A stretch of DNA of 64,000 nt from JAWKTT01 sp041398965. GTDB taxonomy: Bacteria > Planctomycetota > Planctomycetia > Planctomycetales > Planctomycetaceae. The stretch lies in NCBI GenBank assembly GCA_041398965.1, contig JAWKTT010000003.1:124001-188000 (forward strand), written 5' to 3'. The notes under the pieces were generated by a model. The model was given only the letters and a program-made list of their open reading frames with translations, was not told the DNA's origin and did no database searches. The position numbers and the translations under genes are program-made. Shown here piece after piece: positions 8,532-17,336 of the stretch (position 1 is its first letter; each line of letters opens with the position of its first letter).

Positions 8532-10457
8532 TCAGCGATTCTCAGCGACGGCTCTCATCGCGAGGCGGAGGTAGCCTTCTTCGAGGCGGAGTTTGAAAGC
8601 GAGTCCTGAACCGGTCGAGGTGAGAGTCGCTTCGAGTTTGTCGTCGGACTCTTGATTCGGAAAGGCGGACTTCAGGAGTTCTCCAACGCGGACGTTTCGC
8701 CCCGGTTCCTGTTCGACGAGTGGGAGCCATGCCATGGCATGAGCTGTCAGTTGAACCAGCGGCTGAGTCGTCGCCGTGCCGTCAGGAGTATCGGTGACTG
8801 TGTCATTCATAAGGGGAACTCTCAGGCTGCGACCCGCTTGTTCTTCTCGCTGTATCAACTTGGCCGGAGTGGCCCGCCCACCGACGGCAAACCACGCGGT
8901 CTGGCGACCAGTCCCCATATAGAGTGCGGCACTGTCGCCATACAGCCGGACATCCCGACTGCGAATCTTCGCCGGCTTCAATCGATGAAGCTGGAGATGT
9001 TCGCCAGCGGAAACATTCACTTCGACATCGGTGACGTTGGGAGCCTCGGACAGTTTCGGCAGCAACGTCTCTAAGGAGATACGTAACCCTTCGGTCTGAG
9101 GCACCGCCAGCCCGACCAATAAGGTGAACTGCTCTTCAGGCTCGGACCGGAACTGAGCGAACCCTTCCAACAGCCGCGACGAAATGATGGACTGAATGGC
9201 ATCCAGAGCTTTCAGCCCCCGTTCTCGTTCGTCTGCGGTCAGGTCGGGGATCGACTGACGTTTGGCTTCGTGTCGAATCAGGTCAATAACTTGCGTCCCG
9301 AGGGCGACCCCTTCATCGGACAGCCGCATGCCTGTGAGCACCGAAAGAGCCGCATCTTCTTGACGGACAGTTGCAAATCGCCGTTGTCGAAGACTGATCT
9401 CATCGAGCCTTTTGGCAAGGTCCCCATTGATCGACGTTTGCAGCAGGACTTCCACCTGCCCCGACTTGTCTTGTGACGAGATACTCACCCCGGCCAGAAG
9501 TCCTTGACTCTGTTCGAGGATTGAAAACATGCTCCGGAAAATCGCACCTTCGGCCCGGCTGCGGAGTGCGAAGGCTTCGTCTGTTTCGTTTGGCTTACGC
9601 ATCCGTTCGCGTTCCTGATCGGCCGTAAGCTTCTTACTCGCCTCTTGAAAAAGGCTCTCCGGGATTCCTTTTCGACGAACCGAAATCGCCAAGTCATAGG
9701 TCTGGGCGAGCGAGTCCGAGAGATCGCGAATCTGCCTCGGCGTCGCATCGACGGCCCGCATCCCCGGCCGTGTCAGCCGAGCGTATCCTCCAGAAATCAC
9801 CAGCGGATGTGCGACCTCTCCCAACTGAATCGTGTAGCGATGTTCTGTGTCACTTGTGGTCTCACCATCTGTTCCAGCGTCGACGGCTTTCATGTGGAGG
9901 TTGAGCTTGGCCGCCGTCTCGATCAGTTTGGGGACATCGTCAACCGGAAGGAAGACGAGCGGCACCGGTTCAGCATGGGGATCGTTGGGATCGAGAAAGA
10001 GCAACATCCCCCATGGTCGCGTCCGGTCGATCCCCGCAAGTCCGTTCGCTCCATTCAGTCCGACCTGAACGACTTGCGATAAATGAGACATCTGAACGAT
10101 GTCCAACAGGTACTCGACATCTTCGATTAACCGATCGACCCCTGCTGCAACAATGAGGGCCGCCGCCTCTTGAGTGACGGGCACTTCGCTTGCTGGATCC
10201 TTCTCCTGCGGGGCCGATGGGTCGGCTTCCGCCTTCGGGACAACGGGCTGTGCCGTGGTTGGAACATCGGACGTTTCCGGACGTTCATCGCCACACACAA
10301 GCGAAGTGTTCACCCAAAGTAGCCCCAGACAGAGTGCAAAAAGCCGCAGGGCGCACAAGCACGCAGGCTTCGACTTGCGAAGCGAAGGGACGATCTTCGG
10401 AAGGATCGGGCTCAATGGACAACCTTTTACTGGGGAATGTCGGCGGGCCGACTTCAC
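8532..10457 (-). CDS. Exported protein of unknown function (641 aa)
   Basis: The N-terminus is basic and followed by a hydrophobic segment (LFALCLGLLWVN) and an acidic, proline-rich linker, so export is likely. The start is GTG 10457; no ATG is available near the N-terminus. The body is a mixed alpha/beta protein with segments such as LIEDVEYLLDIVQMSHLSQ and repeated VQLT/VLLQTS strands, typical of planctomycete proteins with no assigned function. No catalytic motif is recognisable. It precedes folD by 174 bases; a functional link is not evident. Confidence 0.8.
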   Translation of the reverse strand: MKSARRHSPVKGCPLSPILPKIVPSLRKSKPACLCALRLFALCLGLLWVNTSLVCGDERPETSDVPTTAQPVVPKAEADPSAPQEKDPASEVPVTQEAAALIVAAGVDRLIEDVEYLLDIVQMSHLSQVVQVGLNGANGLAGIDRTRPWGMLLFLDPNDPHAEPVPLVFLPVDDVPKLIETAAKLNLHMKAVDAGTDGETTSDTEHRYTIQLGEVAHPLVISGGYARLTRPGMRAVDATPRQIRDLSDSLAQTYDLAISVRRKGIPESLFQEASKKLTADQERERMRKPNETDEAFALRSRAEGAIFRSMFSILEQSQGLLAGVSISSQDKSGQVEVLLQTSINGDLAKRLDEISLRQRRFATVRQEDAALSVLTGMRLSDEGVALGTQVIDLIRHEAKRQSIPDLTADERERGLKALDAIQSIISSRLLEGFAQFRSEPEEQFTLLVGLAVPQTEGLRISLETLLPKLSEAPNVTDVEVNVSAGEHLQLHRLKPAKIRSRDVRLYGDSAALYMGTGRQTAWFAVGGRATPAKLIQREEQAGRSLRVPLMNDTVTDTPDGTATTQPLVQLTAHAMAWLPLVEQEPGRNVRVGELLKSAFPNQESDDKLEATLTSTGSGLAFKLRLEEGYLRLAMRAVAENR

Positions 10458-10750
10458 TGGACTCTCACCGAATTACCCGCCGATCTTCCCTGAGGTGTCA
10501 GAAAAGAGGAGGGAGTGTCCAGGAAAGCGACCGGTACATCGGTCTCTATCGTAGCCCGATGCGACCACAAGGACGAGTCAGTCTCTGTCGGCCGACCGCT
10601 CCCCGATCTCTCATTCGCTCTTGTCAATCGCACTTGGCGATGATCGACGAAAACTCGCGGATCTGACAGCGAACATCTCACTGATCCCTTTGGTTCGCTT
10701 CTGCCTTCAACAGACAGGGCCGCACGTGACAAAGCATCGTCGGTGGGCGA

Positions 10751-11104
10751 TCAGCGGGGGGGCGGAGTCTGGAAACGATTGGCATAAACGGGGGTCGAGT
10801 AGTAGCTGGTGCCGACCGTTTCGCAGTTTTGGCAACTCAGTCCCCCTGGCCGATTGATGCGGGTCACGTCGAGTGGCTCGCAGTAATAGTCTTCGGCGTA
10901 ATGCTCCTGACCGGCCAGATGATCGACACACCGACTCCAACGTTCGGTCCAGGGGCAACACTGGCAACCGGCACTCATTCCGGCCAGCAAGAGCAGCATC
11001 ACCATAAGGGGCCGGGCGACTGATCGTGGTCGAAATCGCTCATGTACAGCACGAAGATGTGCGGCGACATCGGCCCCAGACTGAATGTTGACTTTTCGGA
11101 ACAT
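10751..11104 (-). CDS. Small cysteine-rich exported protein, possibly a lipoprotein
   Basis: About 117 residues from ATG 11104 (GTG/ATG alternatives lie up to 11134). A basic stretch is followed by a hydrophobic segment PLMVMLLLLAGMSAGC ending in cysteine, which could be a non-canonical lipobox (S-A-G-C). The mature part holds CQCCPWTERWSRC, a YYCEPLD motif and CQNC, and ends with a Tyr/Pro-rich tail. I do not recognise the family. The paired cysteines suggest disulfides or metal binding outside the cytoplasm. Confidence 0.65.
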   Translation of the reverse strand: MFRKVNIQSGADVAAHLRAVHERFRPRSVARPLMVMLLLLAGMSAGCQCCPWTERWSRCVDHLAGQEHYAEDYYCEPLDVTRINRPGGLSCQNCETVGTSYYSTPVYANRFQTPPPR

Positions 11105-11275
11105 CTCATCCTCGACTTTGTGGCCCTGGCACACCGTCTGATGATGCGAAAAAGGGACGTTTCAAGAATCTGTCCCTGAGGGACATCTTGGGGTTTGCTC
11201 GTCAGAAATTCGGGAGCTACCGTTGGAAATCGGTTCGTCTGAACCTCTGCCCCTTTTGGCTGAAAGATAAAAGTG

Positions 11276-11749
11276 ATGTCACTCGTGGAACTGTTGCCCT
11301 GTTATCGATTGTGTCGCAGCGAACTCAAACTGCGCCGCACCTTTCGTAAGATCGTCTCGCGCAATGCTCTCGCTGTGCGAAACTTTCAACGAGCAGCGGA
11401 GTCGGACGAATTTGATCTCGAACAGGCACAAACCTTTCTGAATCGTCGCACATCGATCCGGCACCGATTGCAGGTTCCGGTCTATCTCTCGAAGGTGCAG
11501 GTGAGTGGTCTGCGTGTCGTCCCTCGGGAAGGGTCATCGCTGTTAGTGGTCACTCGCGACTTGTCGGTTCATGGTGTGGGCATTGTGCATGACGAGCCAC
11601 TGACTGAGGGGCGTTATCTGGCTGAGTTCGACGTCATGGATGCGTCCCCTGTTCGGTTATTGCTGGCGGTTCGGTGGTCCCGCTCCATTGATGACTGGTC
11701 TTATCGCTCGGGATTGGAAGTTCAGGGCCTGTTGCGCGAGCCTTTGTGA
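11276..11749 (+). CDS. PilZ domain protein
   Basis: About 157 residues from ATG 11276 (GTG at 11273 directly precedes it). The C-terminal two thirds carry a PilZ signature: the R-x-x-x-R type element in RRTSIRHRLQVPV, then TRDLSVHGVGI (D-x-S-x-x-G), followed by the beta-barrel strands. PilZ domains bind cyclic di-GMP and usually pass the signal to motility, exopolysaccharide or secretion machinery. The N-terminal 60 residues are helical and Arg-rich. It is monocistronic and convergent with the next gene, with only 57 bases between stops. Confidence 0.8.
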   Translation: MSLVELLPCYRLCRSELKLRRTFRKIVSRNALAVRNFQRAAESDEFDLEQAQTFLNRRTSIRHRLQVPVYLSKVQVSGLRVVPREGSSLLVVTRDLSVHGVGIVHDEPLTEGRYLAEFDVMDASPVRLLLAVRWSRSIDDWSYRSGLEVQGLLREPL

Positions 11750-11806
11750 CTCGACAAATCTGCCCCGCTCAATGGCGTTGCGCGAGTCACCATGTGTTTT
11801 CGAGAG

Positions 11807-12820
11807 TCACCGCATCACGCTCGAAGACCGTGGGGGTCCAGGAACTCCCGGCGAAAATCCGGGAGTTCCTGCAGACCCATTCGCCGATTGCAGATTGCGG
11901 GGCAATCGGCGGTCCTCGGGCGTTTCTGGCAAGGCCCCCATATGCTGCGGCAGCATCGGGAGCGGGTGTTGTTCGCGATACAATTTCGCCGTCAGATCAA
12001 CCAGTTTCCCCGGACGGTCCGAAAGAACCCCGTCGACTCGGGAGGCGACTTGCTCGACCCAGACTGGCTGATCTGTCATCGCAATGTGCATCATCCGAAT
12101 GAACGTGACGACCTCTTCAAAGTTGCGATCGGCAATCCGATGACTGACCGGCGCGATGAATCGAGCTGCGGTCTCGATCGTGGCGGACGGGAAAGAGACA
12201 AACACATCGGCTCGACAGGTCGCCAAAGGCTTTCCCTGCTCATCACGACTGAACTCTGTCGTCAGAGACATGATCGCCTGGGCTTCGATCGGCTTCGGCA
12301 GTGCCGGGCTCTTGAATTGACCCCGACAAAGGATGAGTTGCTGCTCGGGAGTGCGGTAAAGCACCTGAACCGTTCCAATCGAACCATCGCCGGAATCCGA
12401 CTGATAGTCGTAGGGGCCGGTTTGCTTCATCGTGAATTCAGAAATCTCCATCACCCGCCAAATCGCGACAGCAACATCCGGATGTTCGGTGAAAAACTGA
12501 ATGACTCGCGGATCGCTTTCACAACGGACGACCGGAAGTCTACGGTACAGGCTGACATTATCGAGGATCGACTCGACAACTCGCTGAGATTCGGGATGCA
12601 AAGACTTCGTCGGCAGCGACTGAATCGCTTCCTTCCGAGTGGCACGGGAGGAATTCCCTTTCTCGATCACCTCAACCGTGATCTGTGGACCAGCCGCAGC
12701 CTGAGCCTTCGGCGGAGCAGCCCCCCGTCCCGCAGGCGTCTCCGCATGCAGTCGTGGCGTAACCCCACTGCACGCGAAGCCGATGAGAGCTCCACAAACC
12801 AGAAGATGTCCGCGCAGCAT
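11807..12820 (-). CDS. Exported protein of unknown function (337 aa)
   Basis: A clear signal peptide (MLRGHLLVCGALIGFACSG, cleavage probably near LHA-ET) is followed by a Pro/Ala-rich linker and a domain with SRVVESILDN-like helices, FTEHPDVAVAIW and VLYRTPEQQLILCRGQF. It resembles conserved planctomycete exported proteins of unknown function; no catalytic motif is seen. The C-terminus is a Pro/Gly/Ser tail whose codons form a strong hairpin (11839-11871). A 347-codon frame lies antisense but lacks any family feature, so I take the minus-strand reading. Confidence 0.78.
   Translation of the reverse strand: MLRGHLLVCGALIGFACSGVTPRLHAETPAGRGAAPPKAQAAAGPQITVEVIEKGNSSRATRKEAIQSLPTKSLHPESQRVVESILDNVSLYRRLPVVRCESDPRVIQFFTEHPDVAVAIWRVMEISEFTMKQTGPYDYQSDSGDGSIGTVQVLYRTPEQQLILCRGQFKSPALPKPIEAQAIMSLTTEFSRDEQGKPLATCRADVFVSFPSATIETAARFIAPVSHRIADRNFEEVVTFIRMMHIAMTDQPVWVEQVASRVDGVLSDRPGKLVDLTAKLYREQHPLPMLPQHMGALPETPEDRRLPRNLQSANGSAGTPGFSPGVPGPPRSSSVMR
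11839..11871. terminator. Perfect 13-bp hairpin between convergent genes, inside the last codons of the minus-strand gene
   Basis: The arms CAGGAACTCCCGG (11839-11851) and its exact complement (11859-11871) flank a 7-base loop CGAAAAT. It lies 90 bases beyond the PilZ stop and inside the 3' coding end of the convergent gene. Neither strand has a downstream T-tract, so it is only a candidate terminator, or a repeat absorbed into the gene. Confidence 0.45.
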
Positions 12821-13149
12821 TCCAGTTCCCCCTGAAATCCCCGAACCATGTCTCTCCCGTGTTCCATCGCCGGAGAGACACTGGTTCTGACGGACGGGCC
12901 GTCAAGGACAGGCCACACATCCATCACCAGTGTCATAATCGTCATAACACCCCACCATCCATCAGAGCTTTTTGTCGTTTCAAGCACGGCTCATCCGAAA
13001 TGTCGTACGCTGTCGACCGATTCCGGCGGAAAAAGACTCCGTTCCCAGCGGATCATCGCAGGGCTGGGATTTTTCGGGGGGATTGATAGAGTAGCCCTTT
13101 CGCCCTGGGTTTGTGGCGACGGTCCTTTTCGCAATCACTGTTTGAACTC
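12821..13149. other. Divergent intergenic region, no gene seen
   Basis: About 330 bases between the divergently transcribed exported protein and the hydrolase-fold gene. Both promoters should lie here, but no convincing boxes or operator were found. Confidence 0.4.
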
Positions 13150-14100
13150 ATGGCCGACTCCGTTTCTCCATCTGCCGCCAGTCACGTCGACGGAAGTGAG
13201 TCAGAAACCGTCTCGCCACTTCAGTCCATCAAGGACCTCCCGCCTCCAGGAGAGGGCTGCCCCACGCCGCTCGCCTGGCAGCAGGTCCTCGAACAGTACC
13301 GCACTGATCGAGTCGAGTCTCAAGTCGACACCGTCGATGGCCCCATCCAACTCTGGGAGTTTGGCCAAGGCGAACCGCTCTATCTCATCGGAGGTGCCGC
13401 CGGAAATGGAGACCTCTTCTGTCTGTTGGCTTGGCTACTCCGCGAAGATCGACAGACCGTCGTCGTCCAGTTTCCCGAAGAAATTCCCGTCGCCGCAGGT
13501 CAACTCACGAGTCGCTTGGGCGAACACTTTACCACTCTGTTACGAGAGCGATCCGCCGTCGGGGCTCCCGTGCTGGCGACCGGATACGGCGGAGCGATCA
13601 CCCTGCAAACAGCCGTGCAGTCGCCACAACTGGTCGGCCCTATGATGCTGCAAGGGACATCGCCAGGCGTCCAGTGGTCTACCGTCGAACGATTGATGCT
13701 GGGGGTCGGACGACATCTCCCCGGTCAACTTCGTCATCTCCCAACATGGGCCAGGTTGGCAGCCGCCAATCATCAACCCTGGTTCCCCCCCTTCGACCCC
13801 TCCCGCTGGGAGTTTCTGCTGCAAAACCTCGGCCAGACGAACACCCGCGAATTCGCCCGCCGCTGTGCCGCCTGGCGAGACCTTGGCCTCAGCGATCGCT
13901 TTCACGAACTGACCCAGCCCATCCTAATCATCCGCACCGAAGGCGAAGGTTCCCCCCTCACGAAAGGGCAAGAAGCCCTCGCCCAACTGCTCCCCGAATC
14001 CAAAACCGAATGGATGCACTCTTCCGGACAATTTCCCCACGTCACCCATCCCCACCGCATCGTCAAACTCATCAAAGACTTCCTGCTTCGAGCCCAGTAA
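13150..14100 (+). CDS. Alpha/beta-hydrolase-fold protein lacking the catalytic triad
   Basis: About 316 residues from ATG 13150 (a TTG at 13111 would add 13). The fold is recognisable: LYLIGGAAGNGDLFCLLAWLL resembles the oxyanion region, and LATGYGGAITLQTA aligns with the nucleophile elbow (G-H-S-x-G-G). Ser is Gly here. The acid site (expected after LIIRTEG) has no Asp at the usual place, and the usual G-H-F-P-H is GQFPH, so the catalytic His is Gln. All three catalytic positions therefore seem lost, suggesting a binding or scaffold role. Alignment was by eye. Confidence 0.75.
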   Translation: MADSVSPSAASHVDGSESETVSPLQSIKDLPPPGEGCPTPLAWQQVLEQYRTDRVESQVDTVDGPIQLWEFGQGEPLYLIGGAAGNGDLFCLLAWLLREDRQTVVVQFPEEIPVAAGQLTSRLGEHFTTLLRERSAVGAPVLATGYGGAITLQTAVQSPQLVGPMMLQGTSPGVQWSTVERLMLGVGRHLPGQLRHLPTWARLAAANHQPWFPPFDPSRWEFLLQNLGQTNTREFARRCAAWRDLGLSDRFHELTQPILIIRTEGEGSPLTKGQEALAQLLPESKTEWMHSSGQFPHVTHPHRIVKLIKDFLLRAQ

Positions 14101-14166
14101 GCACGCCCCGGTAAGACTCCCCTCCATCAATCGACTCAACTGCCCGCAATACCAGTTTATGTACTT

Positions 14167-14285
14167 CAGGCTCCTGCCTGACGCGATCGGTGCTCCACGG
14201 ACAATCGACTTCTGCTGCGGCAACACGATCCCAATGTGATCTTGGGTCAACCGCCATTCCAAACAAGAAGTCAGACAGGAGCCTG
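14167..14285. repeat. REPIN-like inverted repeat element
   Basis: CAGGCTCCTGCCTGAC (14167-14182) pairs with its near-exact complement at 14270-14285 (15 of 16), enclosing 87 bases. The same core, with flanking GTAGG/CCTAC, recurs at 30991-31141. It directly precedes the 102-bp dispersed repeat at 14299-14400. Confidence 0.75.
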
Positions 14286-14298
14286 GCCTACGAATACT

Positions 14299-14400
14299 TT
14301 CCAGCCTGACTTGGTGACGTTTGATGTCTCAGCAAGAAATCTACGAACTGCTCGTGTCAGCCTGGAAAAGCTGACACACGGTCGTTCCTCAGCGGGCTGT
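14299..14400. repeat. 102-bp dispersed repeat, copy A
   Basis: This segment, from TTTCCAGCCTGACTTGG to CAGCGGGCTG, aligns without gaps to 20467-20569 at roughly 78% identity by eye. It contains a hairpin around GTCAGCCTGGAAAAGCTGAC with one mismatch. It lies between the hydrolase-fold gene and the first LEPR-XLL gene and encodes no protein. Confidence 0.75.
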
Positions 14401-14451
14401 TGACTCAGCCTACATTACACACTGTGATCTCGTTTCGCAGACGTTTGGTGG

Positions 14452-15120
14452 TTAGAAGTCAGAGAGATCTTCAATGCTCGTCAGCGCAAACGGAAGTGCG
14501 TTGGAAAACGCGCCTGCCGCATTGTTGGCGTTGAGTTCATCCCGTCCACCACCCCCATTGATTACGGCGGTTCCGGAGATCGTATTCATGCCAATTTCAA
14601 ATTCATCCGATCCACCTCCGGTCAGGACCTCCAGGTTGCCACCAATGTTGTTCGTGCCGACGGTAGCACCATTTCCCGTCGAGCCAAGATCCACCTCGTC
14701 ATTTCCACCACCGGTATTAACGTAGACGTTCCCGGTCGTCGAAAGTCCGACCAAGGCGACTTCGTCGGCCCCTCCGCCAGTAATGATCGACAGGCTGCCG
14801 ATAGAGGAGTCGAATATTCGCACCTCATCGTTGCCCCCTCCCATATTGGCTTCCAGCTTGCCGGAAATCTGGAGGGCGTTGACGTTCAATTCATCGCCGC
14901 CCCCCTTCAGATTGATTTTGATCGACTCCACCCCACTGAAGTTAAATGCAGGCCGACCATCATTGTCGATATCGACGACGACGTCCCCAAGTCCCGTTCC
15001 CGTGATGTCGATCTGATCGGCAGCACCGGTCCCGCTAACCATCAGCACGCTCCCCTTCTGGAACACTGAAGCCGCAAGCAAGACTCGATCTTCAAGTTGT
15101 TCGAAATGATGAAAGATCAT
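14452..15120 (-). CDS. LEPR-XLL surface protein with Gly/Asp-rich repeats (short paralogue)
   Basis: About 222 residues. ATG 15120 is supported by an AGGGGAGG ribosome site 6 bases upstream. The N-terminus FEQLEDRVLLAA is the LEPR-XLL motif that begins many large exported planctomycete proteins. The rest is a series of roughly 20-residue repeats with GGGNDEV/GGGADEV turns (for example TGGGNDEVDLG), probably forming a parallel beta-helix akin to RTX-type Ca2+-binding turns. There is no catalytic motif. It is the downstream neighbour and likely tandem duplicate of the 15457-16557 gene. Confidence 0.82.
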   Translation of the reverse strand: MIFHHFEQLEDRVLLAASVFQKGSVLMVSGTGAADQIDITGTGLGDVVVDIDNDGRPAFNFSGVESIKINLKGGGDELNVNALQISGKLEANMGGGNDEVRIFDSSIGSLSIITGGGADEVALVGLSTTGNVYVNTGGGNDEVDLGSTGNGATVGTNNIGGNLEVLTGGGSDEFEIGMNTISGTAVINGGGGRDELNANNAAGAFSNALPFALTSIEDLSDF

Positions 15121-15456
15121 CGGGTACCTCCCCTGCTGTCTGGTAAAGAAATCGCTACACAAGTTGACGGTTGATCGTAACTACGCTGGAAGGAAAGTGC
15201 AATTTTTCTCTGAAAGAAATGTGGAGGGCTGAAACATTTTCGAGCCCCGACGTCGGTAGATTGTGGGCGAGCAATCGTCGACTTCTGTGGACGCCGAAAT
15301 CGGGTCAACATTTGCGGGAAGAAGAGTGTTGTTTCTCCGTGGCGTTTCAGACCGGTAACCGATACGACTGCTCCAGCAGGTTCAGAAGGTTCTCGCTTCT
15401 GTTTCCGATTCGTTCCCGATGGGACGAATTTGTGCATATCGGAAGGGGGTGGCAGT
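15121..15456. other. Spacer between the LEPR-XLL paralogues
   Basis: About 336 bases, carrying the ribosome site and presumably the promoter of the shorter LEPR-XLL gene. No additional gene is supported. Confidence 0.4.
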
Positions 15457-16557
15457 TTAGACGCTGAGTTCGCCTTTCCGGAATCGGATTTTCTTGGCGA
15501 CGGTGAACCCTCCCAGATCAACGATGGCATCGGTCCCTCCACCGGCGTTGACCTTGAGTCCTCCATGGAATTGAGTCTTGGTCAATTCCAGTCGGTCTGC
15601 TCCATCTCCCAGTGAGATACTGGTGTTGCCGCCGATGATGGTGGTGAATGCAGACGTGTTATCGCCCGTTCGCATGCGGTCTGCACCTGCCCCGGTATTG
15701 ACCGAGAGCTTGCCATCGATTGTGACGTGGCCGCGGACATCCACACGATCATCTCCATCGCCGGTGTTGATGCTGACATTGCCAAGGACCACCACTCCTG
15801 GGTCCAGGCTGCTCTCGATCGAGACTTCGTCGTCTCCGTCTCCGGTCGTAAACTTGAGGAAGCCATTGACCGTTGCCGAATCGGTCAACCTGATTTCATC
15901 ATCTCCATCGCCCGTATTGACCGAGACATTCCCGCCAACAAGAGCCGTGTCTTTGACCTCGATTCGGTCGTCGCCGGTCGAAGTTGTGACGGTGACATTG
16001 CCCCCGACGATGGCATTGTCAGAGATTCTCAGTTGCTTGTCCCCCACTTCGCCGAGGAAGGTGACGTCACCGTCGATGACTGTGTTCAGACCAATTCGGG
16101 CCTCATCCAGACCATCTCCTCCCCCTTGCAGGTTCAACAGGACGTTTCCGCCAATACCGATGCCATCAAGCTCAATCCGATCATCTTCGCTCCCTCCCTG
16201 AAGGTTAAGATTCCCCCCTAACGCCCCTCCAAGGAATTGCACATGATCGTCGCCCCCTCCGGTGTTGATGCTCAGATCGCCGAAAATATCGAGACCATTG
16301 ATGACCAAATCATCCTCGCCGGCTCCCGTGTTGACGATGATGTTTGACACCCCCTCGAATGTGCCCACAACTTCCAAATCAGAATCGTCATCAAGATTCG
16401 CGAGGACAGTCACGGAACCAGGTCCGGTGCCGTTGATCTCCATTTCCTCACCAAGCGGCGTATCTCCCGTAATCGTCAGCACACCATCAACGAACACGGC
16501 ATTGACCGCCAACAATAGGCGAGATTCCAAACATTCGAACGTGTAATCCTGCGACAT
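15457..16557 (-). CDS. LEPR-XLL surface protein with Gly/Asp-rich repeats (long paralogue)
   Basis: About 366 residues from ATG 16557 (a further start lies at 16569). It opens with FECLESRLLLAVNA, a LEPR-XLL variant, then carries about 12 repeats with turns such as TGDGDDEIRLTD and TGGGDDHVQFLG spaced about 22 residues apart. The G-D-G-D-D pattern is richer in Asp than in the shorter neighbour and closer to RTX-like Ca2+ turns. It is predicted to be exported and to form a beta-solenoid on the cell surface or outside the cell. The paralogue lies 336 bases downstream. Confidence 0.83.
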   Translation of the reverse strand: MSQDYTFECLESRLLLAVNAVFVDGVLTITGDTPLGEEMEINGTGPGSVTVLANLDDDSDLEVVGTFEGVSNIIVNTGAGEDDLVINGLDIFGDLSINTGGGDDHVQFLGGALGGNLNLQGGSEDDRIELDGIGIGGNVLLNLQGGGDGLDEARIGLNTVIDGDVTFLGEVGDKQLRISDNAIVGGNVTVTTSTGDDRIEVKDTALVGGNVSVNTGDGDDEIRLTDSATVNGFLKFTTGDGDDEVSIESSLDPGVVVLGNVSINTGDGDDRVDVRGHVTIDGKLSVNTGAGADRMRTGDNTSAFTTIIGGNTSISLGDGADRLELTKTQFHGGLKVNAGGGTDAIVDLGGFTVAKKIRFRKGELSV

Positions 16558-16942
16558 AAAAAGCACCATCTGAAACGCGAGAGATCGGAGAATGCGGCAA
16601 GTTCACCTTCAAAAATGAGGGACAGGATCGTCCCCAATGTTCGGCAAGACTCCACCAAGGTAAAATATCGGAGATTTTCCGATCGGTACAATTTATTCCT
16701 GGGCTGGTTGAAGAGAAAGCTATGATTGCCAGGGCAACATGCACAGAATTGATGGAATGTATCAGTTGTAGGGCAGGCTCTTGCCAACTGCTTTGAAGAT
16801 GCTTGTCGATCGCTCAGTCTCGGTTTGCGAGATGTTCATGTTTGGGTCAAGGTGAACTTTTGATTTGGTTCATGTGGGGCAATTCCATGGAGAGTCGGCA
16901 TGGCGTGTTTTCTGCGGAGGTGCTGGAGAAGCCGCATCTGCC

Positions 16943-16981
16943 GGCGGGGTAGCGGCGTCGATAGGATTCGATTCCCGTGCC
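16943..16981 (+). repeat. 39-bp direct repeat, copy A
   Basis: The core GTCGATAGGATTCGAT is shared exactly with 18721-18759, with about six differences over 39 bases. The two copies are direct and flank the interrupted zinc-ribbon gene and the HD gene. Confidence 0.65.
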
Positions 16982-17101
16982 ACTGGCTCCGTCAGTGCCA
17001 CAGGGCCGACCAGCCAGCCTTGAGTCGACCCGATCAGTTTCTAACGAGAGTAGCCCTTTAGGAGTCCAACACCGAGCCCGCTAAGCGTCGAACGATCTTA
17101 G

Positions 17102-17176
17102 ATTGTCGCCTTTCGCTCCGCGAAAGTAGCGTTTGTTCGGTGTTTCCAAGCCTTTCGCGGAGCGAAAGGCGACAAT
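17102..17176. repeat. Perfect 25-bp inverted repeat with CTTTCGCGGAGCGAAAG core
   Basis: The arms are at 17102-17126 and 17152-17176 with a 25-base spacer. Each arm is itself nearly palindromic (CTTTCGC-3 nt-GCGAAAG). The same 17-base core occurs at 24642-24658 inside a coding sequence. Confidence 0.85.
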
Positions 17177-17336
17177 GCCTTAAGTCCGCGCTCACTGAGC
17201 CTGATTCACACTCGACGTCCCACCTTCGTTGAACCGCCCCCAAAGGTAGCACACCGACGGCCCCGCACGCCCGGCAGTGCGGAGAGCGTCATCCGCAAGG
17301 ATGACCGTTACCCGATTAGGTCACGGTCCATTGCGA

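Larger units (their letters stand above)
16558..17336. other. Repeat-bearing non-coding region
   Basis: About 780 bases with no supported gene. It contains copy A of a 39-bp repeat (16943-16981), an imperfect palindrome around CACTGGCTCCGTCAGTG (16980-17000) and a perfect 25-bp inverted repeat (17102-17176). It marks the edge of an accessory stretch. Confidence 0.6.

Noticed and set aside
11792..12835. A 347-codon plus-strand frame opposite the exported protein at 11807-12820.
   Set aside because: It has no signal peptide or family motifs and a Arg/Ser-rich antisense-type composition; the minus-strand reading has a clear signal peptide.
15578..16201. A 207-codon plus-strand frame over the long LEPR-XLL gene.
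   Set aside because: It arises from the periodic Gly/Asp codons of the true gene and reads as repetitive Ser/Pro text.
16960..17000. Resemblance of GGATTCGATTCCCG and the following stem to a tRNA T-arm.
   Set aside because: The flanking bases do not form a proper T stem, and no acceptor, D or anticodon arm can be drawn.
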